From contig NZ_SMKN01000018.1 of NCBI RefSeq assembly GCF_004348675.1, forward strand, positions 1-64,000: DNA of 64,000 bases, read 5' to 3'. Below the pieces are notes generated by a model. It did no database searches, was not told where the DNA came from, and saw only the letters and a list, made by a program, of their open reading frames with translations. The stretch is from Micromonospora sp. KC606 (GTDB lineage Bacteria > Actinomycetota > Actinomycetes > Mycobacteriales > Micromonosporaceae). The translations under genes and the position numbers were made by a program. Position 1 is the first letter of the stretch, and every line of letters begins with the position of its first letter. Of the stretch, positions 8,597 through 16,644 are shown piece after piece.

Positions 8597-9043
8597 TTGC
8601 TGCTGGGCCAACAGGACACCACCCACGCCGCCGGAACGTGCTGTCGGCACGATCGTTTCCCGCCGGGCCACGGTGCCATCACCGTCGGTGACGAACGCTT
8701 CGCGGCAGAGGTCTTCTACGACTTCTCGGACGCCTTGCTCTTTCCCAGCTACTTCGGCTGGAACTGGGCCGCACTGTCCGACTGCCTCACAGATCTGCAC
8801 TGGCTGCCGGCGGACGGCTACCTGGTGATCGTCGAAAACGCGCCCCGGCTGCTGCCGGACAGCACCCACGACCAGCACACACTCTTCCGCATTCTCGCCC
8901 GGGCAGTTCACCACTGGGCCAGCCCGCTCGACCAACCGGAGGGGAAGATCGTCCCCTTCAAGGTACTGCTGCTGTGTAACCGCGAGGAGGAGGCAGTACA
9001 TCTGCGGCAGGACATCACCCGAGCAGTCCACAACGCGCGGTGA
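8597..9043 (+). CDS. Barstar-family protein, N-terminus uncertain
   Basis: The barstar fold is recognisable in YFGWNWAALSDCLTDL, the helix that plugs an RNase active site in barnase-barstar pairs, preceded by ITVGDERFAAEVFYDFSDAL. About 25 residues ahead of this are low-complexity and start from a TTG, so the true 5' end may be damaged. Part of it coincides with a repeat copy. No RNase gene is adjacent, so this may be an orphan immunity protein. The C-terminal strand pair (VLLLCNREEE) is intact. Confidence 0.7.
   Translation: MLLGQQDTTHAAGTCCRHDRFPPGHGAITVGDERFAAEVFYDFSDALLFPSYFGWNWAALSDCLTDLHWLPADGYLVIVENAPRLLPDSTHDQHTLFRILARAVHHWASPLDQPEGKIVPFKVLLLCNREEEAVHLRQDITRAVHNAR
8640..8705 (-). repeat. 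Intergenic repeat copy R4, inside the barstar 5' region
   Basis: On the minus strand CTGCCGCGAAGCGTTCGTCA is followed about 60 bases on by GTGCCGAC. It matches R3 almost base for base over its first 33 bases. Because it lies in coding sequence, shared barstar ancestry is an alternative reason for the similarity to R3. Confidence 0.5.
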
Positions 9044-9076
9044 CATCCCGAACCGCTCGCGACCGCCGCCATCCAT

Positions 9077-9142
9077 TCATCGGCATAGCCGCGAGCCATC
9101 TGTGGCATCCGTCCGAGGCGCTGCGCGCTGCTTGCGGCAGAT
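9077..9142 (-). repeat. Intergenic repeat copy R5, both arms present
   Basis: Minus strand: GATCTGCCGCAAGC, then 58 bases after the ATCTG the arm GCCGATGA. It begins 34 bp after the barstar stop codon. Confidence 0.6.
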
Positions 9143-9278
9143 CGGTACATCTGACCTTCGTCGACGCCCAGCCACGGGTGAGGCAATGCGCCCGGCAGCT
9201 ACCCGAACGCATCGACATCGGCAGGGTCGCACACCGGTCGTCTCCAACCGGTGGCGTCGGCGGCGATCAGGTTCCTGA

Positions 9279-9566
9279 TCAGAAGGGGGGTGCGTCCTCG
9301 CCCATCAACGCCAGCACGACGCCGCCCTTCCCGCGCTTGAGACTCTGGACCACGACCTTGCCGGTGCTGCCGTCGGGCAGCTCCAACGTAAAGGTCTGCC
9401 CGACCGCGTTCTTGGGACCGCTGCCGGCGCTGTTGGCGGGTCGGAAGTCGCCTGCCCACGGCGGGGTCCCACCCTTGCGAGCGGGCTCGGCGAAGAGCGC
9501 GGCGGTGCCGGGAGTCCTGATGCCGTCCGAGGAAAGAAGCACTGAGGCGCTGCGATAGGTAGCCAT
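9279..9566 (-). CDS. Conserved small protein of unknown function
   Basis: From MATYRSASVLL the product has 95 residues: a short strand-rich domain with TFTLELPDGSTGKVVVQSL and a Gly/Lys turn (KRGKGG). No signal peptide, membrane helix or catalytic motif is visible. The upstream extension to 9620 is only read through leftover sequence next to an insertion element whose target site lies 50 bp upstream, so the element has probably removed the native promoter. Confidence 0.6.
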   Translation of the reverse strand: MATYRSASVLLSSDGIRTPGTAALFAEPARKGGTPPWAGDFRPANSAGSGPKNAVGQTFTLELPDGSTGKVVVQSLKRGKGGVVLALMGEDAPPF

Positions 9567-9615
9567 ATACGCCAAGGCTATCCCGGACTGCGCTCGTTCG
9601 CGCCACGACAACCGT

Positions 9616-9623
9616 CCCATAAC
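9616..9623 (+). repeat. Left 8-bp target-site duplication of the ISL3 element
   Basis: CCCATAAC directly abuts the left inverted repeat and is repeated exactly at 11072-11079. Confidence 0.9.
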
Positions 9624-11071
9624 GGCTCTTCGAAGTTGAGCGGGGTTCGCGGCTGGAGCCGACCCGAGCGTGAGGTGCTCGCAGCCCGTCGGTGATCATC
9701 TGAGTGTCGAGTTCGGATGGTCACAAGTGAAGAGCTGCGAGCATGGTCAACGATACGACCCGGTTGCTGGGGCTGGACGGCCTGGTGGTGGAGCGGGTCG
9801 AGGTGGACGCCGAGGGCGTCGCGGTGGTGGACCTGTCCACCGGTGATGAACAGGCACGATGTTGCCCGGAGTGTGGGCAGCGAGCGGTCCGGGTGAAGCA
9901 GTGGGCCACGACCCGGCCGCGGGATCTGCCGGTGGGTGGCCGGCCTGTGCGGCTGCGTTGGCGGAAACGACGCTGGTACTGCCCGACGGCCGGCTGCCCG
10001 CGCAGGTCGTTCACTGAGCAGGTCGCCCAGGTACCCGCCCGTTCCCGGCTCACCACTCGGTTGCGGCAGGCGGCCGGGGCGGCCGTCGCCGACGCCGGCC
10101 GCACGATCGTGCAGGCCGCCCGCGACCACGGCCTGTCATGGCCGGCCGTCGCTGAGGCGTTCACCGCCCACGCGACCAAGGTGCTGCCGGCCGAGCCGGA
10201 GCCGGTCGCGGTGCTGGGCATCGACGAGGTCCGTCGGGGCAAGCCTCGCTGGGTATACGACGAGCAGGCCGAATCATGGACCACTACCGCCGACCGGTGG
10301 CACGTCGGCTTCTGCGACCTGTCCGGCGGACAAGGGCTGCTCGCCCAGGTCGAAGGCCGCACCACCGCCACGGTCACCAGCTGGCTCGCCGCCCGCCCAC
10401 AGGCCTGGCGCGGCCAGGTTCGAGCCGTCGCGATCGACATGTGCACCGTGTTCAAGGCCGCCATCCGGCAGGCGCTGCCACACGCGGTGCTGGTGGTCGA
10501 CCACTTCCACATCGTGCAACTGGCCAACCGGGCCGTCACCGAAGTCCGCCGCCGGACCACCCTCACCCAGCGGGGCCGCCGCGGCCGCGGCAGCGACCCG
10601 GAATGGCGGATGCGCAACCGGTTGACCCGCTCGGCTGCCCGCATGTCCGGAAAGCACGTCGACCGCCTGGTCGACACCCTCGACGCCCTCCCAACGGCGA
10701 TCGGCGCCCCGATCCTGACCGCGTGGAACGCGAAAGAAGACCTGCTTGACCTGCTCGCGGTCGCCCGCACCCAGCCTGACCGGGAACACGTCCACCGGCT
10801 GCTACACCGCTTCTACACCCGCTGCGCCGCCTCTGACCTGCCTGAACTCCACCGGCTTGCCGCCACGATCGAAACCTGGTGGCCGCAGATCCACGCGTTC
10901 CTGCACACCGGCATCACCAACGCCGGCTCCGAAGGAACCAACCGCGTCATCAAGACCGTCGCCCGCGATGCCTACGGCTTCCGCAACCCCGAAAGTCAAC
11001 GCCTACGAACCCGTGCCGCCACCACCCGCCGGCACCGCGGACACCTCAACCCCGCTTAAGTTCGAAGAGCC
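9624..11071 (+). mobile_element. ISL3-family insertion sequence, complete
   Basis: The element is 1448 bp. Its ends are 24-bp inverted repeats, GGCTCTTCGAAGTTGAGCGG... at 9624-9647 and its complement at 11048-11071, matching at 22 of 24 positions. It is flanked by an exact 8-bp direct repeat, the length ISL3 elements generate. One full-length transposase gene fills it. Everything needed for activity is present, so the insertion is probably recent. Confidence 0.95.
9743..11059 (+). CDS. ISL3-family transposase
   Basis: The 438-residue protein begins with the zinc-finger CCPECG ... CPTAGC that ISL3 transposases use to bind their ends. A DDE RNase-H fold follows: IDEVRRGKPRWVY, then RAVAIDMCTVFKAAI and VVDHFHIVQLANRAV, with the final acidic residue in GSEGTNRVIK. 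The length is normal and there is no frameshift. The stop TAA lies inside the right inverted repeat. Confidence 0.95.
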   Translation: MVNDTTRLLGLDGLVVERVEVDAEGVAVVDLSTGDEQARCCPECGQRAVRVKQWATTRPRDLPVGGRPVRLRWRKRRWYCPTAGCPRRSFTEQVAQVPARSRLTTRLRQAAGAAVADAGRTIVQAARDHGLSWPAVAEAFTAHATKVLPAEPEPVAVLGIDEVRRGKPRWVYDEQAESWTTTADRWHVGFCDLSGGQGLLAQVEGRTTATVTSWLAARPQAWRGQVRAVAIDMCTVFKAAIRQALPHAVLVVDHFHIVQLANRAVTEVRRRTTLTQRGRRGRGSDPEWRMRNRLTRSAARMSGKHVDRLVDTLDALPTAIGAPILTAWNAKEDLLDLLAVARTQPDREHVHRLLHRFYTRCAASDLPELHRLAATIETWWPQIHAFLHTGITNAGSEGTNRVIKTVARDAYGFRNPESQRLRTRAATTRRHRGHLNPA

Positions 11072-11079
11072 CCCATAAC
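11072..11079 (+). repeat. Right 8-bp target-site duplication of the ISL3 element
   Basis: CCCATAAC, identical to the copy at 9616-9623. Confidence 0.9.
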
Positions 11080-11362
11080 GCAAACAGCCACGGGAAGCGA
11101 CCTTGATCTGCTCTCACCCCTGGGTCGACCGTGCGTTGGCCGCAGCCCGAGCTAGACCCCCCCCCTCGCCGAACCTGCGGCTTCGGCGGCCGACAGCCCG
11201 CCGGCTCGGCCGACCTCTCGCCACCGCGTCCGCACTCGCCCGCACCAGGCCCAGACACCTCGCAGGTTGTCGGCACGCACGATCGGCGGCATGTGAGTAG
11301 GCCGGCTCCCCGGAGAGCGCAAGTCACGAGCGCCGGCGCCAGTGCCGCGTGGTTTCAGTGCC
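11080..11362 (+). other. Intergenic stretch, no supported gene
   Basis: GC-rich sequence with no recognisable protein or RNA feature, lying between the ISL3 element and the IS701 fragment. Confidence 0.35.
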
Positions 11363-12136
11363 TCAGAATCTGTAACTCGTCGCCCCGGCCCGGATCCTGC
11401 CGATCATGGCCTTGACCGGGCTCACGGTGTGCAGGCCGGCAGGGACCTCGTCGTCGTTGCGGGTGGCCATCACATACGCGATGTCCTGTTCCTCAAGCCA
11501 GTCTCGCAGCCCCGGGTTCTGCCCGAACGCCTCGTCGGCGCTGAACCAGGCGAACGGCACCCCCGCCGCGATGGCCCGTGAGAGCATCGTCCGGGCATGC
11601 TCGGGCTTGGTAGCGAACTTGACGTCGTCGGGCACCGCCGCCCGTTCACACCGCTGCGGATCACAGATACAGGACCTCGGCAGGTACAACTCCCGATCGA
11701 CCAACGCCCGGCCCTTCGGCGAGACGTAGGCCAGGAACGTGCCAATCTGACAGTTCTCGACCTTGCCCGCGGTGCCCGAGTACTGCCGCTGCGCACCGGC
11801 CGACCGCAGGCCCTTCTTCACGAACCCGGTGTCATCGACGATCAGCACACCCTGCGGATCCCCGAGATGCTCGACCAGGTAACCGCGAACATCATCACGA
11901 ACCAGATCCGGCTCCCAGCACGGGCTGTACAGCATCTCCTGCACCGCATTCGGCGAACTCCGGCCGGCGTGCTCAGCGATCGTCCACCCGTTACGCCGCT
12001 CCAACGGCGCCAGCAACCCCCGCACATACGCGAACGCCAACCGACGCGGCTCCACCCGCGAAAACCGGCCCGCGATCACCGCAAACAAATCATCCAGACC
12101 CGACTGCCACTCCGCCAGCACCTCACCACCCAGCAC
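11363..12136 (-). pseudogene. IS701-family transposase, C-terminus missing
   Basis: The N-terminal 250 residues of an IS701 transposase are intact: GRFSRVEPRRLAFAYVRGLL, IVDDTGFVKKG (first Asp) and WFSADEAFGQNPGLRDWL (second Asp). The last third with the catalytic Glu is gone and the frame ends in unrelated residues. No inverted repeats or target duplication are visible. Its start abuts a truncated SDR gene, so the original insertion or a later deletion cut that gene. Confidence 0.8.
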
Positions 12137-12141
12137 GCCCC

Positions 12142-12503
12142 GTCAAGCATTTCCTGCCGCTGCTGCGTCGGTCCGCGGCCCGGGACATCGTGATGATGGT
12201 GTCCGCCGCGGGCACACCCGGCAATTTCGGTCCGGCGCGCACGAGGCCTTCTACGCGGCGAAGTGGGCCCAGGCGGGCCTGGCCCGCATCCTGTCACACC
12301 GGCTGCGTCCCGAGGGCATTCGGGTGGTCGGTCTCTACCCGCCGGACTTCGACAATCCCGACCCGTTCACCGCTGGCTGGGACACCGCACCCAGGACCGT
12401 GTCCTCACCGCTGACCGCAGACTCGATCGTCCGATGCGTCCTGTTCGCGGTCACCCAGCCCCGGGACTGCTTTATCCGCGACTTCCACTTCGAGCAGGTC
12501 TGA
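12142..12503 (+). pseudogene. C-terminal remnant of an SDR paralogous to the cluster SDR
   Basis: The remnant begins abruptly at VKHFLPLLRRSAARDIV, aligning to VKYFLPLLVRSERPDIV of the SDR at 19.6-20.3 kb. A frameshift near 12230 follows, then HEAFYAAKWAQAGLARILS, VVGLYPPDFDN and a C-terminus in QPRDCFIRDFHFEQV (paralogue: QPRDCFIREFHFEPA). The NAD-binding half is missing. It points to a second copy of part of the cluster that was lost here. Confidence 0.75.
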
Positions 12504-13379
12504 GCGCGTCCGCGGAAAAAGCAGCACCGAACCGACCACGGTGACCGCCCCGGTGACCTCCCAGGGCGTGAGCCGCTCGCCCAGGGAGACCATGGCGACC
12601 GCGACGCCGAACACCGGAATCAGGTTGAGAAGCATGCCGGCCTCACCCGCTGGAATGGCGGCGAGACCGTAGTTGAAGAGCAGAAAACTGACCGCGTAAC
12701 CGAGCAGGCCGGCGGCGACCGCCGTGCCCCACGCCGCCGGATCCGCAGGACCCGGCAATTGCTCACGCCCGCTCACCCACAGCGCGATCGTGAGCGGTGC
12801 CAGGCAGAGCAGTCCGAATAGGAACTGGTACGCGGTCATGGTGAGGGTGTCCACCCGCGGCGGGAACGCCTTCGCGACGATCGCGTAGCCGGCCGCGGCG
12901 AGCGCTCCGGCCACCACCAGGGCATCGCCGAGGTGCAGCCCGCCGCCGAGCCCGCCCTCCAGCAGCCATACCCCGGTGACGGTGAGGCCGAGGCACAGCA
13001 GCACCCGAGCGGTGAGCCGTTCCCGCAGGAAGACGGCGGCCAGCAGAACAACGAAGAACGATTCGGTGTCGGCGAGAACCGCGGCGTTGCTGGCAGAGGT
13101 GTACGCGAGACCCCAGATCATGCCAACGTAGGTGAGGCACGGCTGAAGCAGGCCCAGCACGGCCAGCCGGCCCCGGTCCGCGACGACCGGCTGCGGCCGG
13201 GACCGGTGGCGCAGCAGCAGCACCGTCCACAGTGCTGCCGTGGCGATGGCAAGGTCGACGGTCAGCAGTGTCATTGGGCCGAACGCGGTCAAGCTGAACT
13301 TCGAAAGCGACGCCGAGGTGCCCCAGCAGAAGGTGGCGGCCACGATCGCACCGGCGTACCGGGCCCGGTCAAGAGGCAT
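12405..13379 (-). CDS. EamA-family (DMT) membrane transporter
   Basis: The 324-residue protein has ten predicted membrane helices in two EamA repeats; the first begins GAIVAATFCWGTSASLSKF and the second GDALVVAGALAAAGYAIVAK. DMT exporters often sit at the end of biosynthetic operons and remove the product. Its ATG overlaps the decarboxylase stop by about 11 bases, so it is the last gene of the operon. The final 30 hydrophilic residues are encoded antisense to the SDR remnant, so the native 3' end may have been replaced. A truncated paralogue lies at 60.6 kb. Confidence 0.85.
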   Translation of the reverse strand: MPLDRARYAGAIVAATFCWGTSASLSKFSLTAFGPMTLLTVDLAIATAALWTVLLLRHRSRPQPVVADRGRLAVLGLLQPCLTYVGMIWGLAYTSASNAAVLADTESFFVVLLAAVFLRERLTARVLLCLGLTVTGVWLLEGGLGGGLHLGDALVVAGALAAAGYAIVAKAFPPRVDTLTMTAYQFLFGLLCLAPLTIALWVSGREQLPGPADPAAWGTAVAAGLLGYAVSFLLFNYGLAAIPAGEAGMLLNLIPVFGVAVAMVSLGERLTPWEVTGAVTVVGSVLLFPRTRSDLLEVEVADKAVPGLGDREQDASDDRVCGQR

Positions 13380-14784
13380 CGTCGAGTTTCCCGGCCAGTT
13401 GCCGCAGCACGCCGGGCAGCTGAGCCACGTCGGACGCGGTGGTCCGCCAGTTGACGAAAGCCGGCCGGAAGGCGACCCGGCCCCGATGTCGGGTGGTGCC
13501 CAGGTGGACGCGGCCGTCGTCGAGAACGGCGGACCCGAGCGCCGTGTTCAGCCGGTCGGCCTCCTCGTCGGTGACACCCGGCGGCCGGTAACGGAAACAC
13601 ACCACGTTGAGTGTTGCCGGGGCCAGCAGCTCGAAGTCGGGCGCCGCCTCGACCGCGGCGGCGAGCTGCCCGGCCAGGTCCAGGTGGTGCTCGACCATCG
13701 CCCGGTAGCCGTCCCGGCCGTACGCGGCCAGCGTCGCCCAAGCCGCGAACGCCCGGACCCGGCGGGAGTTATCCGGGCCGACGTTGCTGAAGATCGGGTG
13801 CGGGTCGTCGGGATCGACCAGGTAGGCGGCGCTGTTGGTGAAGACGCTGCCGAGCAGGCCGCGCTCGCGCACGAAGGCGAAGCCGCAGTCGTAGGGGACG
13901 TTGAGCCACTTGTGCCCGTCGGCGGCCACCGAATGCGCCTGTTCGAGGCCGGTGGTCAGCCCAGCGGTGCGCGGGGAAAGCCGGGAGAACAGCCCGAACG
14001 CGCCGTCGATGTGCAGCCACGCGCCGTGCTCGCGGGCCATCTCAGCCAGCTCGGCGATCGGGTCGAAGTCGCCGGTGTCGGTTTCCCCCGCGGTCGCCAG
14101 GATCAGCGCCGGGGCGCCGCCGAGCGCGGCCAGTTCCCGGCTCAGTGCCGCCGGGTCGAGGCGGCCATCGGGCCGGGCGAAACGCCGCAGGCTGGACCGG
14201 CCGATGCCGAGGACATCCAGCGATTTCACCGCGCTGGCGTGTACGTAGCCGCCGCCGAACACCGGCATCTGGGGCAGCCCGGCGAGTCCGTCCGCGTCGA
14301 CGTCGATCCCGTGCCGCAGCCCCCACCAGCGACGGGCTGCGGCGATGCCGGTGCAGTTGGCCATCGTCGCGCCCGTGGTCAGCACCCCGTCCCAGCCGCC
14401 CGGCAGCTCGAAGAGATCCTGCAGCCAGTCCAGGACGGCGGTTTCCGCGCGGGCGGCGAACGGTGAGCAGACCCAGGCGGCACCGTTCTGGTCAGCGACC
14501 GAGGTGAGCCAGTCGGCGGCGAGCGCAGCCGGTGTTGTACCGCCGGTGACGAAGTGGAAGTAGCGCGGCCCGGACGACCGGGTCGCGGCGTCCAGCAGAC
14601 CGTCGCCGAGCAGGCGCACGGCGGCCTCCGCGCCCAGCCCGGCCGCCGGCAGCGGCCGGTCGAACGGTGAGACGACCGGTTCGGGGTGGCTCACCGGCCG
14701 GCCGGTCAGGTCGAGCAGGTAGCGGTGCGCGTACTCGGCGGCCACCCGCAGCGCGGCGGCGCTGTCGTCCTGGAAGGCGGCCAT
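13369..14784 (-). CDS. PLP-dependent amino-acid decarboxylase (group II)
   Basis: The 471-residue product is a fold-type I enzyme of the aromatic-amino-acid/glutamate decarboxylase family. Visible marks are the substrate-side motif RYFHFVTGG, the cofactor-binding GVLTTGATMANCTGIAAAR, LHIDGAFGLF (Asp to the pyridine N) and the Schiff-base Lys in AADGHKWLNVPYDCG. The start at 14784 overlaps the stop of the asparagine-synthetase-like gene (TGATG), indicating translational coupling. It probably decarboxylates an amino-acid building block or intermediate of the cluster. Substrate unknown. Some relatives act as aldehyde synthases. Confidence 0.9.
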   Translation of the reverse strand: MAAFQDDSAAALRVAAEYAHRYLLDLTGRPVSHPEPVVSPFDRPLPAAGLGAEAAVRLLGDGLLDAATRSSGPRYFHFVTGGTTPAALAADWLTSVADQNGAAWVCSPFAARAETAVLDWLQDLFELPGGWDGVLTTGATMANCTGIAAARRWWGLRHGIDVDADGLAGLPQMPVFGGGYVHASAVKSLDVLGIGRSSLRRFARPDGRLDPAALSRELAALGGAPALILATAGETDTGDFDPIAELAEMAREHGAWLHIDGAFGLFSRLSPRTAGLTTGLEQAHSVAADGHKWLNVPYDCGFAFVRERGLLGSVFTNSAAYLVDPDDPHPIFSNVGPDNSRRVRAFAAWATLAAYGRDGYRAMVEHHLDLAGQLAAAVEAAPDFELLAPATLNVVCFRYRPPGVTDEEADRLNTALGSAVLDDGRVHLGTTRHRGRVAFRPAFVNWRTTASDVAQLPGVLRQLAGKLDDAS

Positions 14785-16622
14785 CACGACAACCTCAGGA
14801 CCGGGCGGCACTCGTCGATCCACGCGGCCAGGTCCAGCCAGCGTTCCACACCGGTCCGGTCGGCGGAGTTAACCGCGGCCGGCTCGGCGTTCGCAAGGGC
14901 GCGTAACCGGTCCCGATCGGCGAGGTCGGCGGCCGGGTGCCCGGCGGCCAGCAGATCCCGGACCTGGGATTGCAGCTCCACGAGGTACTGCGGATCGCGG
15001 GTGGACGGGTACGGTGCCTTGCGCCGGGCGAGCGTCGGTTCCGGGAGCAGCCCGGCGCCGGCGGCCCGCAGCAAGCTTTTCTCCCGGCCGTCGAAGGTCT
15101 TGAGAGCCCACGGGGTGTTGAACGCGTACTCGACCAGCCGGTGGTCGCAGAACGGCACGCGTACCTCAAGCCCGACGGCCATGCTCAGCCGGTCCTTGCG
15201 GTCAAGCAGGATGCGCAGGTAGCGGGTCAAATGCAGGTAGCTGACCAGCCGCATGCGCGCCTCGAACGGGTCCTCCCCGGCCAGCACGGGTGCCTCGGCC
15301 ACCGCCTCCGCGTAGCGGGCGGCGATATACGGCGTCAGGTCGAGCGCCTCCCGCAACCCCGGGTCGAAGACGTCGAGTCCGGTGTACGGGCTGGTCACGT
15401 GGGTGTGGTCGACCCAAGGGAAGACATCCGCCCGCTGGGCGACCGAGTCGTGCATCCACCGGTAACCGCCGAACACCTCGTCCGCCGATTCACCGGACAG
15501 GGCCACCGTCGACCGTTCCCGGACCGCGCGGAACAGCAGGTAGAGCGAGTTGTCGGCGTCACCGAAGCCGACCGGCAGGTCCTTCGCCCGGACGACGGCG
15601 CGGCGCACGTCCGGATCGGCGATCGACTTCGGGTCAAGCGCGACATTGTGGTGCGCGGTGCCGGCGTGCCCGGCGACCAGTTCGGCGAACGGCGCGTCCG
15701 GCTGGTCCCGGAACGGGTCGGGGGTGAACAGGTCGCGATGCCCGACGAAATCGACGGCGAACGTGTTGAGCCGCTCGCGGCCGGCCAGGCGCCGCTGGGC
15801 GAGCGCGGTGATCAGGCTGGAGTCGAGGCCGCCGGAAAGCAGGGCGCAGCGCGGCACGTCGGTGACCAGTTGCCGGTCCACGATGTCCTCAAGCAGTTCG
15901 CGGATCGCGGCCACGCTCCGGTCCCGGTCGTCGGCGTGCTCGGCGGCGGTCAGCGACCAGTAACGACGAACCTGCGTACCAGCCCGGTTGAAGATGACCA
16001 CCGTGCCCGGCAGGACCTCGCGCAGCCCGGCCCAGACGGCGTGCCCGGGGGTGCGGACCCAGCTGAACGCCTCCCGCAGCCCGTCCAGCCCGACCACCCG
16101 GTCAGCGTATGGGTGCGCGTGGATCGCCTTGGGCTCGGAGCCGAACAGCAGGCTCGGGCCGATGCTCTGGTAGTAGAGCGGCTTCACGCCGAGCCGGTCG
16201 CGGACCAGCAGGAGCCGCTCGTCGCGCTGGTCCCAGACGGCGAAGGCGAACATGCCGTTGAGCCGCTCGGCGAGACGGTCACCCCAGGCGAGGTAGGCGG
16301 TGAGGACCACCTCCGTGTCGCTGCCGGTGCGGAACGAGAACCCGGCCCGCTCCAGCTCGGCACGCAGCTCACGGTAGTTGTAGACCTCGCCGCTGTAGGT
16401 GATGACGACCGGACCGTCCGGGGTCGCCGCGATCATCGGCTGGGTGCCGCCGTCGATGTCGATGACGGCGAGCCGCCGGTGCCCGAGCAGGGCGTGCGGT
16501 GTTGCCCAGGTGCCGTCCGCGTCCGGACCACGGCAGGACATAGTGCGCGTCATCGCCTCGATGACGGCTCGTTCGCTGCTCAGGTCGCGGTTGTGATCGA
16601 CCCAGCCGGTGATGCCACACAT
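14784..16622 (-). CDS. Asparagine synthetase (glutamine-hydrolysing)-like amidotransferase
   Basis: The 612-residue protein has an intact N-terminal class II glutaminase: Cys2 nucleophile (MCGITGWVDH), RRLAVIDI and SGEVYNYRELR. The C-terminal synthetase domain has the PP-loop SGGLDSSLI and SGESADEVFGGYRWMH. In natural-product pathways such enzymes make amides, or fuse carboxylates with amines or hydrazines after adenylation. A ribosome site (GAGAGG) precedes the ATG by 7 bases. It lies 22 bp after the MetRS-like gene, within the operon. It could amidate, or ligate, a hydrazine-containing intermediate. Confidence 0.92.
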   Translation of the reverse strand: MCGITGWVDHNRDLSSERAVIEAMTRTMSCRGPDADGTWATPHALLGHRRLAVIDIDGGTQPMIAATPDGPVVITYSGEVYNYRELRAELERAGFSFRTGSDTEVVLTAYLAWGDRLAERLNGMFAFAVWDQRDERLLLVRDRLGVKPLYYQSIGPSLLFGSEPKAIHAHPYADRVVGLDGLREAFSWVRTPGHAVWAGLREVLPGTVVIFNRAGTQVRRYWSLTAAEHADDRDRSVAAIRELLEDIVDRQLVTDVPRCALLSGGLDSSLITALAQRRLAGRERLNTFAVDFVGHRDLFTPDPFRDQPDAPFAELVAGHAGTAHHNVALDPKSIADPDVRRAVVRAKDLPVGFGDADNSLYLLFRAVRERSTVALSGESADEVFGGYRWMHDSVAQRADVFPWVDHTHVTSPYTGLDVFDPGLREALDLTPYIAARYAEAVAEAPVLAGEDPFEARMRLVSYLHLTRYLRILLDRKDRLSMAVGLEVRVPFCDHRLVEYAFNTPWALKTFDGREKSLLRAAGAGLLPEPTLARRKAPYPSTRDPQYLVELQSQVRDLLAAGHPAADLADRDRLRALANAEPAAVNSADRTGVERWLDLAAWIDECRPVLRLS

Positions 16623-16644
16623 GGCGCTGCCTCTCGGGGTGGGT

